Source: Burkholderiales bacterium
GTDB lineage: Bacteria > Pseudomonadota > Gammaproteobacteria > Burkholderiales > Casimicrobiaceae
Direction of reading: 5' to 3'
Assembly (NCBI GenBank): GCA_905339295.1
Contig: CAJPFI010000018.1
Coordinates: 62,001-126,000 of the forward strand
DNA: 64,000 nt
Of this stretch, positions 56,149 to 64,000 are shown piece after piece. The translations under genes and the position numbers were made by a program. Numbering within the stretch: position 1 is the stretch's first letter; the number at the start of each line of letters is the position of its first letter. Under the pieces are notes generated by a model. The model was not told where the DNA came from, ran no database searches, and saw nothing but the letters and a program-made list of their open reading frames with translations.

Positions 56149-57663
56149 TCACATCTCCAGCAGCTTCAGTCGCTGCACCTTCCCCGAAGGGCCCTTGGGA
56201 AGCTCATCGACCATCCGTATGACCTTGGGTGTCTTGAAGCGCCCGAGATCGCGCAGGCAATGATCGGTGAGCTCCTCCGCGGTGCAGGCGCTGCCCGGCT
56301 TCAGCACGACCGCGGCCAGGATCTCCTGTCCGTATCGCGGATCCGGGATGCCGACCGCCGCGGCTTCGAGCACCGCGGGATGCTTGAGCAGGGACTCGTC
56401 GATCTCGCGCGGGGCGATGTTCTCGCCGCCCTTGATGATCAGCTCCTTGATGCGACCGGTCACGAACACGAAGCCGTCGGCATCCATGTACCCCAGGTCG
56501 CCGGTACGCATCCAACCGTCCGCCCCCAGGGTCCTGGCCGTGTTCTCCGGGTCCTTGTAGTAGCCCTTCATCACGTTGTCGCCGCGCACCGATATCTCGC
56601 CGGTCTCGCCGGCAGCAAGCTCGGCGCCCGTCGCCGGATCGACGATCCGGGCTTCGTTGCCGAACGCCGTCCCCGGGCTGCCGACCTTGCGTCGATGCGG
56701 TTCGTACGGATTCGTGAAGCACGGCGCCGCGGTCTCCGTCATGCCGAAGGTCTCGATGATGCCGATGCCGAAGCGGCTCTCGAAGGCGCGGTGCTGCTCC
56801 GGAGGAAGCGGTGCCGACGCGCAGCGGCAGAAGCGCACCTGGTCGATCGCGAGTCCCAGCGCGCGCGGATCCGGACCGTTCAGGAGGTAGGCGATGATCG
56901 TCGGCACCACATTGATCCAGGTGCAGCGGTACTGCGACACGAGCTCCCAGTAGCCGGAGGCGCTGAACCGATGCGGCATGACCACCGAGCCGCCGTGGAC
57001 GAGCGGCGCCACGGCCGTCACGATCTGGCCGTTGATGTGGTACAGGGGCAGGGCGCACAGGACGCGATCGCGATCGCTCAGGTGATGCGCGGCCGACGTG
57101 AACTCGCCGCCGGCGACGCAGTTCCTGTGGCTCAGCACGCATCCCTTGGGCTTCCCGGTCGTGCCCGACGTGTACATGAGCAGCGCATCGTCGTCCTCGT
57201 CGACAGGCGGAAGTGCCGGCGCCGGCGCCGCGGATTCCTCGAACAGCTCGCGGGCATCCACGTCGGTGGGGATCACCCGGATCGGGCGGTCGATCGCCTG
57301 CAACGCGTCGTCCAGTCGTTGGCGGTACTCGCTCGCGACGAACACCGCCCGGGTGTCGGAGTGCTCGAGGACGAAGCGGAGCTGGGAGTGCTGTGACAGC
57401 AGGTTGATCGGCTGCACGACGAATCCGCCGTACATCGCGCCCAGCAGCAACCGGGCGCTCTGATATCCGTTGTGCAGCATGAAGGAGACCTTGTCCCCCT
57501 TCGCCATCCCCAGCATCAGCAGGTACCGGGTGAGCGACTCGGACTCGCGCTTCAGTCCTGCGTAGGTCAGCGTCCTTCCCGTCTCGGGCGCGATGAGATA
57601 CGGGTGATCCGGCTGCGTGGCGGCGCGCCGATCGATGTGCTGGCGAATGGTCCGCATGGGCAT
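56149..57663 (-). CDS. AMP-forming acyl-CoA ligase, SauT-like
   Basis: An acyl-adenylate-forming ligase of 504 residues that activates a carboxylic acid with ATP and CoA. It has the P-loop MYTSGTTGKPKG (about 163-174), IIETFGMTETAAP, TGDLGYMDADGFVFVTGR, KELIIKGGENIAPREIDE and the catalytic Lys (about 495) in PSGKVQRLKL. It starts 31 bases after the acylating aldehyde dehydrogenase. Such a pair occurs in sulfoacetate use (SauT with SauS); this is a family-based guess, since other acids are possible. An alternative start is at 57657. It converges with the TTT operon. Confidence 0.85.
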   Translation of the reverse strand: MPMRTIRQHIDRRAATQPDHPYLIAPETGRTLTYAGLKRESESLTRYLLMLGMAKGDKVSFMLHNGYQSARLLLGAMYGGFVVQPINLLSQHSQLRFVLEHSDTRAVFVASEYRQRLDDALQAIDRPIRVIPTDVDARELFEESAAPAPALPPVDEDDDALLMYTSGTTGKPKGCVLSHRNCVAGGEFTSAAHHLSDRDRVLCALPLYHINGQIVTAVAPLVHGGSVVMPHRFSASGYWELVSQYRCTWINVVPTIIAYLLNGPDPRALGLAIDQVRFCRCASAPLPPEQHRAFESRFGIGIIETFGMTETAAPCFTNPYEPHRRKVGSPGTAFGNEARIVDPATGAELAAGETGEISVRGDNVMKGYYKDPENTARTLGADGWMRTGDLGYMDADGFVFVTGRIKELIIKGGENIAPREIDESLLKHPAVLEAAAVGIPDPRYGQEILAAVVLKPGSACTAEELTDHCLRDLGRFKTPKVIRMVDELPKGPSGKVQRLKLLEM

Positions 57664-57694
57664 TGCGCGATGCCGCCGCGTCCGCGGCGCCGGG

Positions 57695-59113
57695 CTAGAT
57701 TCCGTGCCTGGCGCGGTAGGCGCCGAAGATGTCGTCCGGGCTCGGCTCGTCCGGGGCGATGGCGCGCACGATCCGTGTCGTGTTGAGGAAGTGCCGGTAG
57801 TTCAGGTTGTCGGAGAAACTGTTGCCGCCCCAGCTGCCGCAGCCCATCGAGAGCGAGAAGGGCAGCCCGTTGTCGAAGCTGCCGCCATTGGCCATCGCGT
57901 GCGCCTGATTGACGATGACGCGGCACACGGTCAGCTCCAGGCCCAGGCGCATGACGTGGGCGTCGCTGGCGGTGTGGATGCCGACGGAGTGGCCGTTGCC
58001 CTGGTAATCGTAGATCGATCGCGTCAGCGCGAAGGCGTGGTCGAAATCGCGCGCCCGGTAGATCGCGAGCACCGGGCAGAGCTTCTCGCCCGAGAACGGG
58101 TAATCGCGACCGGCGCCGGTCTCCTCGACCAGGAGGAAGCGCGCACGGACCAGCTCGGGACGAGTCAGCCCGGCGAGCGCGCAGATCCTTTCCACCGGCT
58201 GCGCCGTTGTCGCCGGGCCGAGCCGGCCGCCCGGGAACATCACGGCCTGGAGCCGGGCCTTCTCGCCGGAGGTCAGCAGCGCGCCACCCTGGCGGGCGAA
58301 CTCCGCCAGCATGGCATCGTATATCGGCGCGAGCAGCACCGCGGAATTCTCCGACGAGCAGCTGGTGGCATGGTCGAACGTCTTCGAGCGCATGATCTTC
58401 GCCGCGGCATCGGCCAGGTCCGCCCCTTCATCGACGATGACGACCACGTTGCCCACGCCGACCCCCAGCGCCGGCTTCCCGCTCGAGTAGCCGGCACGCA
58501 CGTTGGCCTGCGAGCCGGTGACCACCACGAGATCGGCCTGCCGCATCAGCTCCTCGCTCATTGCCTTGGACACCGGCTGCGGCAGCAACTGCACGAGGTC
58601 GAGCGGCGCTCCGGTGCGGCCGAGCTCCGCATGGATGAACTCGACCAGCCGTTCGCAGGTCGAGTAACCCCTGGGCGATGGGGCGAGGATGACCGCGTTC
58701 GCGCCCTTCAGGGCGTTGATGACGTTGTTGGCCGGCGTGGCGCCAGGATTGGTCGATGGGACGACGGCGGCGACCACGCCGACGGGACGCGCGATCTCGA
58801 TCAGGCCCTTGTCCGGGTGCTCCGCGATCACGCCGACGGACCTGGCGCCACGGAGATCGCGCATCAATCCCAGCGTCTTGCGATGATTCTTGGCGACCTT
58901 GTCCTCGATGTTTCCCAGCCCGGTGTCGCGCACCGCGATCTCGGCCAGGGTGCGATTGCGGACCGGTTCCATGATCGCCCAGCCGGCCGCGGCGACCAGC
59001 TCGTCGACTTCGGCCTGGCCGTAGTGAGCCGCGACCTTCTGCGCCGAACGTGCGCGCCGGACCAGGCGAGCCACGATGTCCGTGCCTGAGATCTCCGAGA
59101 CGGCGGTGGTCAC
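57695..59113 (-). CDS. CoA-acylating aldehyde dehydrogenase, SauS-like
   Basis: A 472-residue aldehyde dehydrogenase that interconverts an acyl-CoA and an aldehyde. It has PVGVVAAVVPSTNPGATPAN, the catalytic Cys 252 in TSCSSENSAVL, VVVTGSQANVRAGYSSGKPA, and PFSLSMGCGSWGGNSFSDN near the end, a pattern of the acylating EutE/SauS group. It lacks the Glu of hydrolysing ALDHs at the usual place. The GTG start has GGAG eight bases before it. With the ligase downstream it would turn an acid into an aldehyde, as in sulfoacetate to sulfoacetaldehyde. No xsc gene is visible here. Confidence 0.85.
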   Translation of the reverse strand: MTTAVSEISGTDIVARLVRRARSAQKVAAHYGQAEVDELVAAAGWAIMEPVRNRTLAEIAVRDTGLGNIEDKVAKNHRKTLGLMRDLRGARSVGVIAEHPDKGLIEIARPVGVVAAVVPSTNPGATPANNVINALKGANAVILAPSPRGYSTCERLVEFIHAELGRTGAPLDLVQLLPQPVSKAMSEELMRQADLVVVTGSQANVRAGYSSGKPALGVGVGNVVVIVDEGADLADAAAKIMRSKTFDHATSCSSENSAVLLAPIYDAMLAEFARQGGALLTSGEKARLQAVMFPGGRLGPATTAQPVERICALAGLTRPELVRARFLLVEETGAGRDYPFSGEKLCPVLAIYRARDFDHAFALTRSIYDYQGNGHSVGIHTASDAHVMRLGLELTVCRVIVNQAHAMANGGSFDNGLPFSLSMGCGSWGGNSFSDNLNYRHFLNTTRIVRAIAPDEPSPDDIFGAYRARHGI

Positions 59114-59634
59114 GATCGGTGCTCCGTGCGCATGGCGCGAGCCATCTCCCGGCCGCTGCGCGATGATACCTCTGATCATGCGCGAGCCTCGGCCGGCTCC
59201 ACGGGTCGGCAGGGCGCGGCGACGTGAGCGCGGTTGCCGTGCCGGGGCGCCGGACGATTCGGCGGGAGCGGAGCGCCCGTGGCGGCGATACGCGAACTCG
59301 GCGAGGTGCCGGGCGGGGTGCGTGACGCGTGCCGCGGGTCGGGTCGCCTGCACGGCGCCCCCTGCCGACGACGCCGGCATGGCCGCGGCGCGAGTTCGGG
59401 CAGGCGCGATCCCCGGGAAATGGCGAGCCGCCCGGCGAACCGTCCGACGTATATGCTTGGCAGCCTGCCGGAGGCGCTGACTGCGGTCGATCGTTGATCG
59501 AGCGCGACGCTTCGGCACGGGAGGGCGGACACGCGGACGCGCGACAGGCATTGGAATCCGGCGGGGACGCCAGCGGACCCGCGAACCGACACCGTCGCAC
59601 TCTCCCGGCCGCCCGACTTTCGTCGCCCGCCACC
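59114..59634. other. 521-base gap between the aldehyde dehydrogenase and truA
   Basis: No convincing gene. TCGATC-GTT-GATCGA (59487-59501) is a perfect short inverted repeat and could be an operator for the flanking minus-strand pair or for truA. TATGCT at 59452 is a possible -10. The rest is GC-rich without clear structure. Confidence 0.45.
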
Positions 59635-60420
59635 ATGCGCATCGCCCTCGCCCTCGAGTACGACGGCCGCGGCTACTGCGGCTTCCAGTCGCAGCCGTCG
59701 GGTTGCGGCGTGCAGGACGCGCTCGAGCGGGCGCTGCGCGAGATCGGGCAACGCGACATCGCGGCGACCGCGGCGGGGCGCACCGACGCGGGCGTGCACG
59801 CGACGTCGCAGATCGTGCACGCCGACGTGCCGGACGACCGGCCGCTGACCGCGTGGGTGCGCGGTGTCAACGCGCACCTTCCGGCGGCGGTCGCGGTGCT
59901 GTGGGCCCACCCGGTGGACGAAGCCTTCCACGCGCGTTTCTCGGCGACGGCGCGGCACTACGCCTACCTGCTGCTGACGCGCCCCGAGCGGCCGGCGCTG
60001 CTTTCCGGCCGCGTCGGTTGGTATCATCGGCCGCTCGACCTCGACGCGGTGCGCGCGGGGGCGGCGCACCTCGTGGGCCTCCATGATTTCACGTCGTTCC
60101 GCGCGGCCGAATGCCAGGCGAAGTCGCCGATGAAGACGATCCGCCGTTTCGACGTGACCGCCGCCGGCGACCTCGTCCGCTTCGACATCTCGGCCGACGC
60201 GTTCCTGCACCACATGGTGCGCAACGTCGTCGGTGCGCTCGTGGCGGTCGGCGCGCGCAGGGCGCCGCCGTCGTGGATCGCCGAGCTCACCGCCGCGCGC
60301 GACCGGACGAAGGGTCCCGCGACGTTCGCGCCGGACGGCCTCTACTTCGCGGGCGCCGACTACGAGGCGCGCTTCGGACTGCCGCCGACGCGGCGCGACG
60401 TCGTGATCGCGGCGGCGTGA
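59635..60420 (+). CDS. truA: tRNA pseudouridine(38-40) synthase
   Basis: Makes pseudouridine at 38-40 in the anticodon stem. The 261-residue protein starts MRIALALEYDGRGYCGFQSQ and has the catalytic Asp 51 in AAGRTDAGVHA, HARFSATARHYAYLLL and FLHHMVRNVVGALVAVG. It is the first gene of the truA-trpF-trpB-trpA-accD run, typical of betaproteobacteria. trpF starts four bases after its stop. Confidence 0.97.
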   Translation: MRIALALEYDGRGYCGFQSQPSGCGVQDALERALREIGQRDIAATAAGRTDAGVHATSQIVHADVPDDRPLTAWVRGVNAHLPAAVAVLWAHPVDEAFHARFSATARHYAYLLLTRPERPALLSGRVGWYHRPLDLDAVRAGAAHLVGLHDFTSFRAAECQAKSPMKTIRRFDVTAAGDLVRFDISADAFLHHMVRNVVGALVAVGARRAPPSWIAELTAARDRTKGPATFAPDGLYFAGADYEARFGLPPTRRDVVIAAA

Positions 60421-60424
60421 CGCG

Positions 60425-61081
60425 ATGCGCACGCGCGTCAAGATCTGCGGCATCACGCGCGTCGAGGATGCCCTCGCCGCCGCGCGCGCGGGCGCCGACG
60501 CGATCGGCCTCAACTTCTGGGCCGGCACGCCGAGGCGCGTCGATCACGGCCGGGCGCGGGACATCGCGACGACGCTGCCGCCGTTCGTCTCGGTCGTCGG
60601 CCTGTTCGTCGACCCGTCGCAGGACGAGGTGGCGGCCGCCCTCGACGCCGTGCCCCTGTCGGTCCTCCAGTTCCACGGCCGCGAGCCCGCCGCCTTCTGC
60701 CGCGCCTTCGGCCGCCCCTACCTCAAGGCCGTCGCGATGGCGCCCGGGGCCGATTTGCTAGAATCGCTGTCGCCGTATGACGACGCCGCGGGCGTGCTGC
60801 TCGATGCGCCGCCGTCGGGCGGATTGCCGGGCGGGACCGGCCGGACGTTCGACTGGGACCGCGTGCCTGCCGCGTTGCCGCTGCCGCTGGTGCTTTCCGG
60901 GGGGCTCTCCGCGGAAAACGTGGGCGAGGCGATCCGCCGGCTCGCGCCGTGGGCGGTGGACGTGTCCTCCGGCGTCGAGGCGCGGGACGCCGACGGCAGG
61001 CCGATCAGGGGAATCAAGGACGCGGCGCGCATCGCAGCGTTCATCGCCGAGGTACGCAATGCAGATGTACGACCTGCCTGA
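60425..61081 (+). CDS. trpF: Phosphoribosylanthranilate isomerase
   Basis: Isomerises phosphoribosylanthranilate in tryptophan synthesis. The 218-residue TIM barrel has [20 protein letters not shown] with the catalytic Cys, [20 protein letters not shown] and the catalytic Asp region VDVSSGVEA. The trpB ATG lies inside its 3' end. A TGC-TAGAAT string within the gene (60756-60764) could be an internal promoter for trpBA. Confidence 0.96.
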   Translation: MRTRVKICGITRVEDALAAARAGADAIGLNFWAGTPRRVDHGRARDIATTLPPFVSVVGLFVDPSQDEVAAALDAVPLSVLQFHGREPAAFCRAFGRPYLKAVAMAPGADLLESLSPYDDAAGVLLDAPPSGGLPGGTGRTFDWDRVPAALPLPLVLSGGLSAENVGEAIRRLAPWAVDVSSGVEARDADGRPIRGIKDAARIAAFIAEVRNADVRPA

Positions 61082-62291
61082 CGCGCGCGGACATTTCGGC
61101 CCCTACGGCGGCACGTTCGTCGCCGAGACGCTGATCCGCGCCCTCGACGAGCTGAAGGCGCAGTACGAGAGCGCCCGGCTCGACCCGGCGTTCGCGGCCG
61201 AGTTCGGGCGCGAGCTCAAGCACTACGTCGGTCGCCCGTCGCCGGTCTACCACGCGGAACGCTGGTCGCGCGAGCTCGGCGGCGCGCAGATCTGGATGAA
61301 GCGCGAGGACCTGAACCACACCGGCGCACACAAGATCAACAACTGCATCGGGCAGGCGCTGCTCGCGCGGAGGCTCGGCAAGCCGCGCGTGATCGCCGAG
61401 ACCGGCGCGGGCCAGCACGGCGTCGCGACCGCGACGGTCGCCGCACGCTACGGCCTCGAGTGCGTCGTCTACATGGGCAGCGAGGACGTGAAGCGCCAGG
61501 CGCAGAACGTCTTTCGCATGAAGCTCCTCGGCGCGGAGGTCGTGGCGGTCGAATCGGGGTCGAAGACGCTCAAGGACGCGCTGAACGAGGCGATGCGCGA
61601 CTGGGTCACCAACGTCGAGTCGACCTACTACATCATCGGCACCGTCGCGGGGCCGCACCCGTACCCGCTGATGGTCCGCGATTTCCAGTGCGTGATCGGC
61701 CGCGAGTGCCTGACGCAGATGCCCGAGGCCGCGGGGCGCCAGCCGGACATGGTGATCGCCTGCGTCGGCGGCGGCTCGAACGCGATGGGCATCTTCCATC
61801 CGTACATCGCGCACGAGCAGGTGAAGCTGGTCGGCGTGGAAGCCGCCGGCGAGGGACTCGCGAGCGGCTGGCACGCCGCCTCGCTCAGCGCGGGCCGGCC
61901 CGGCGTGCTGCACGGCAACCGCACCTACCTGCTGCAGAACGACGACGGGCAGATCCTCGAGACGCATTCGATCTCGGCGGGCCTCGACTACCCGGGCGTC
62001 GGCCCCGAGCACGCATGGCTCATGGACACGGGCCGCGCGCAGTACGTCGCGGTCACCGACGACGAGGCGCTCGCCGCGTTCCACACCTGCTGCCGCGTCG
62101 AGGGCATCATCCCGGCGCTCGAGTCGGCGCACGCGCTCGCGTACGCGGCCCGGGTCGCGCCGACGCTGCCGACGGACAGGATCCTCCTCGTCAGCCTTTC
62201 CGGGCGCGGCGACAAGGACATGAACACGGTGGCCGAGCGCTCCGGCCTCAGGTTCTACTGCCGGCCCGAGTGCGATCCTTCGCGCCGATGA
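61059..62291 (+). CDS. trpB: Tryptophan synthase beta chain
   Basis: Joins indole and serine to tryptophan with PLP. The 410-residue protein has [12 protein letters not shown], the PLP lysine (K92) in [39 protein letters not shown] and a C-terminal [14 protein letters not shown]. The start overlaps trpF by 23 bases; 61065 is an alternative ATG. It works in an alpha-beta complex with TrpA. Confidence 0.97.
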   Translation: MQMYDLPDARGHFGPYGGTFVAETLIRALDELKAQYESARLDPAFAAEFGRELKHYVGRPSPVYHAERWSRELGGAQIWMKREDLNHTGAHKINNCIGQALLARRLGKPRVIAETGAGQHGVATATVAARYGLECVVYMGSEDVKRQAQNVFRMKLLGAEVVAVESGSKTLKDALNEAMRDWVTNVESTYYIIGTVAGPHPYPLMVRDFQCVIGRECLTQMPEAAGRQPDMVIACVGGGSNAMGIFHPYIAHEQVKLVGVEAAGEGLASGWHAASLSAGRPGVLHGNRTYLLQNDDGQILETHSISAGLDYPGVGPEHAWLMDTGRAQYVAVTDDEALAAFHTCCRVEGIIPALESAHALAYAARVAPTLPTDRILLVSLSGRGDKDMNTVAERSGLRFYCRPECDPSRR

Positions 62292-62317
62292 GACTGCGAA
62301 TCGACCGCTCGCGCCGT

Positions 62318-62382
62318 GCCCCGCCTTCCCGCCGGCGACGGGAGGCGTGCGACGCGACGACGCGCGTCGCGCGGGGCGGGGC
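62318..62382 (+). other. Predicted three-helix RNA structure between trpB and trpA
   Basis: An 8-bp outer stem, GCCCCGCC (62318-62325) with GGCGGGGC (62375-62382), encloses TCCCG/CGGGA (62327-62343) and an 8-bp stem GCGACGCG/CGCGTCGC (62349-62370). The structure ends five bases before the trpA ATG, so it could affect initiation. GC-rich sequence gives such pairing easily, so this is tentative. Confidence 0.35.
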
Positions 62383-62387
62383 CTGAC

Positions 62388-63206
62388 ATGAAGCGCATCG
62401 ACGCGACCTTCGCGAGGCTGCGCGCCGCCGGCCGCACGGCGCTCATCCCCTACATCATGACGGGCGATCCGTCGCTCGAGGCGACGCTCGACGTGATGCG
62501 CGCGCTGGTCGCGAACGGGGCCGACGTGATCGAACTGGGCGTGCCCTTCTCCGACCCGATGGCCGACGGCCCGGTGATCCAGCGCGCGTCCGAGCGCGCG
62601 CTCGCGAAGCGCACCGGGTTGAAGGACGTGCTCGCGGTCGTCCGGCGCTTCCGCGCGAAGGACGCGACGACGCCGGTCGTGCTGATGGGTTACGCGAACC
62701 CGATCGAGGCGATGGGCGCGGCGGCGTTCGCCGACCATGCGCGCGACGCGGGCGTCGACGGCGTGCTGGTCGTCGACTATCCGCCGGAGGAGGCGGGCGA
62801 GTTCGCCGAGCGCCTGGGCAATCACGGGCTCGCGCCGATCTTCCTGCTGGCGCCGACCACGCCGGAAGCGCGCATCGACGCGGTCGCGGCGCTCGCGCGC
62901 GGCTACGTCTACTACGTGTCGCTCAAGGGCGTCACCGGCGCGGGTCACCTCGACACCGCGGAGGTCGCGCGCAAGCTCGCCGAGATCCGGCGACACGTGA
63001 CGCTGCCGGTCGGCGTCGGTTTCGGCATCCGCGACGTGGCGAGCGCCCAGGCGGTCGCGGCGTACGCCGACGCGGTCGTGATCGGCAGCCGCGTCATCCA
63101 GGAAATCGAAGGCGGCCCGCCGTCGGGCGCCGCCGCGCGCGCGGGCGCGTGGATCGCGACGATTCGCCGTGCGCTCGACGCGATGCCGGCCAAGCGGGCG
63201 GCGTAG
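62388..63206 (+). CDS. trpA: Tryptophan synthase alpha chain
   Basis: Cleaves indole-3-glycerol phosphate to indole for TrpB. The 272-residue TIM barrel has the catalytic Glu in [20 protein letters not shown], the Asp in [11 protein letters not shown], and [10 protein letters not shown] and [10 protein letters not shown] near the end. The gap of 96 bases to trpB holds a predicted RNA structure. accD follows after 26 bases. Confidence 0.97.
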   Translation: MKRIDATFARLRAAGRTALIPYIMTGDPSLEATLDVMRALVANGADVIELGVPFSDPMADGPVIQRASERALAKRTGLKDVLAVVRRFRAKDATTPVVLMGYANPIEAMGAAAFADHARDAGVDGVLVVDYPPEEAGEFAERLGNHGLAPIFLLAPTTPEARIDAVAALARGYVYYVSLKGVTGAGHLDTAEVARKLAEIRRHVTLPVGVGFGIRDVASAQAVAAYADAVVIGSRVIQEIEGGPPSGAAARAGAWIATIRRALDAMPAKRAA

Positions 63207-63232
63207 CCGCGAGGCCGCGGGGAGGGACCGGG

Positions 63233-64000
63233 ATGACCTGGCTGCAGAAACTCCTGCCACCGCGCATCAAGAGCACGCCCGGCGCGCGCAAGCAGGCGAT
63301 GCCCGAGGGGCTCTGGGTCAAGTGCCCGGCCTGCGAGGCCGTCCTCTACCGGACCGACCTCGAGAAGAACCTGAGCGTGTGCCCGAAGTGCGGGCACCAC
63401 TCGCGCGTCGGGGCGCGCGTGCGCATCGACCAGCTGCTCGACGCCGAAGGTCGCTTCGAGATCGGCTCCGAGGTCGTGCCTATCGACTCGCTCAAGTTCA
63501 AGGACCAGAAGAAATACCCGGAACGCCTCGCCGCCGCGCTCGAGGACACCGGCGAGACCGACGCGCTCGTCGTGATGCAGGGCAGCGTCGCGAGCGTTCC
63601 GCTCGTACTCGCGACGTTCGAGTTCGAGTTCATGGGGGGCTCGATGGGTTCGGTCGTCGGCGAGAGGTTCGTGCGCGGCGTGCGCGTCGCCTACGAGAAC
63701 CGCGTCCCGTTCGTGTGCATCTCGGCGTCCGGCGGCGCGCGCATGCAGGAGGGCGTCAACTCGCTGTTCCAGATGGCGAAGACCACCGCGGCGCTGCAGG
63801 AGCTCGCGAAGGCGCGGCTGCCGTTCGTCTCGCTGCTGACCGACCCGACGATGGGCGGCGTGTCGGCGTCGTTCGCGTTCGTCGCCGACCTCGTGATCGC
63901 CGAGCCCGGCGCGCTGATCGGCTTCGCCGGCCCGCGCGTGATCGAGCAGACGGTGCGCGAGAAGCTGCCCGAGGGATTCCAGCGCGCCGAGTTCCTGCTC
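63233..64000 (+). CDS. accD: Acetyl-CoA carboxylase carboxyltransferase subunit beta (5' part)
   Basis: The carboxyltransferase beta subunit of acetyl-CoA carboxylase, first step of fatty-acid synthesis. 256 codons are present and the gene runs off the window. The N-terminal zinc ribbon has Cys 31, 34, 50 and 53 (CPAC and CPKC). [18 protein letters not shown] and [20 protein letters not shown] are the carboxyltransferase core. GGGGAGGG precedes the ATG. Linkage to trpA is the common betaproteobacterial order. Confidence 0.96.
   Translation, partial: MTWLQKLLPPRIKSTPGARKQAMPEGLWVKCPACEAVLYRTDLEKNLSVCPKCGHHSRVGARVRIDQLLDAEGRFEIGSEVVPIDSLKFKDQKKYPERLAAALEDTGETDALVVMQGSVASVPLVLATFEFEFMGGSMGSVVGERFVRGVRVAYENRVPFVCISASGGARMQEGVNSLFQMAKTTAALQELAKARLPFVSLLTDPTMGGVSASFAFVADLVIAEPGALIGFAGPRVIEQTVREKLPEGFQRAEFLL

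Overview
The window is 64 kb of very GC-rich, gene-dense chromosome from a betaproteobacterium, most likely of the Burkholderiales or a close relative. This rests on gene order: rluE-pcnB-folK-deoxynucleoside kinase-panB-panC, clpS-clpA divergent from a cold-shock gene, xseB-ispA-dxs-folE2, and leuC-entericidin-leuD-leuB-asd-fimV followed by truA-trpF-trpB-trpA-accD. It is a call from family knowledge, not from a database search. I see no rRNA, tRNA, CRISPR array, phage or intact insertion sequence.

Layout. 0-10 kb: the 5' part of dnaE (minus strand), then plus-strand genes for a small lipoprotein, an alpha/beta hydrolase and an EamA transporter, then a tightly packed MacAB-like ABC exporter operon that runs into a YcaQ/AlkX-type DNA glycosylase and a second EamA transporter. 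The operon ends in a cluster of palindromic repeats. 10-16 kb: a minus-strand operon for RNA modification and cofactor synthesis (rluE, pcnB, folK, dNK, panB, panC), followed by an orphan tripartite-tricarboxylate (TTT) binding protein. 16-26 kb: icd, a cold-shock gene, clpS-clpA, a flavocytochrome c sulfide dehydrogenase pair, a beta-CASP RNase-like protein and isocitrate lyase. 26-32 kb: two 2H-phosphoesterase paralogues around an SDR gene, a sulfurtransferase with an EamA transporter, and a Rieske oxygenase. 32-38 kb: xseB-ispA-dxs-folE2 and a LytS/LytTR-type two-component pair. 38-45 kb: an S9 peptidase, a glutamine amidotransferase-like gene, mutL, an acyl-CoA dehydrogenase and miaA. 45-52.6 kb: leucine biosynthesis, asd and fimV. 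52.6-59.6 kb: a block that interrupts the usual fimV-truA neighbourhood. It has a complete TTT transporter facing a CoA ligase and a CoA-acylating aldehyde dehydrogenase that resemble the sulfoacetate pair SauT/SauS. 59.6-64 kb: truA, trpFBA and the start of accD.

How genes work together. icd and aceA encode the two enzymes that compete for isocitrate. The ABC exporter and glycosylase genes are translationally coupled, which suggests export plus DNA-lesion repair. The TTT/ligase/aldehyde dehydrogenase block could import an organic acid, activate it with CoA and reduce it to an aldehyde.

Most interesting signals: (1) a short reading frame upstream of asd ending in a Thr/Lys/Ile-rich stretch, a possible attenuation leader for the aspartate pathway, with a similar sequence on the far side of asd; (2) a GC-rich repeat apparently inserted in frame within asd, with a clear intergenic relative between pcnB and folK and a weaker one within the S9 peptidase; (3) palindromic repeats with compensatory base changes that supply the stop codon of a transporter gene; (4) a 2H phosphoesterase paralogue that has lost its motifs next to an intact one; (5) the exporter-glycosylase operon; (6) the SauST-like block with a TTT transporter. 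No single locus here is proof of a new system. These are the best leads.
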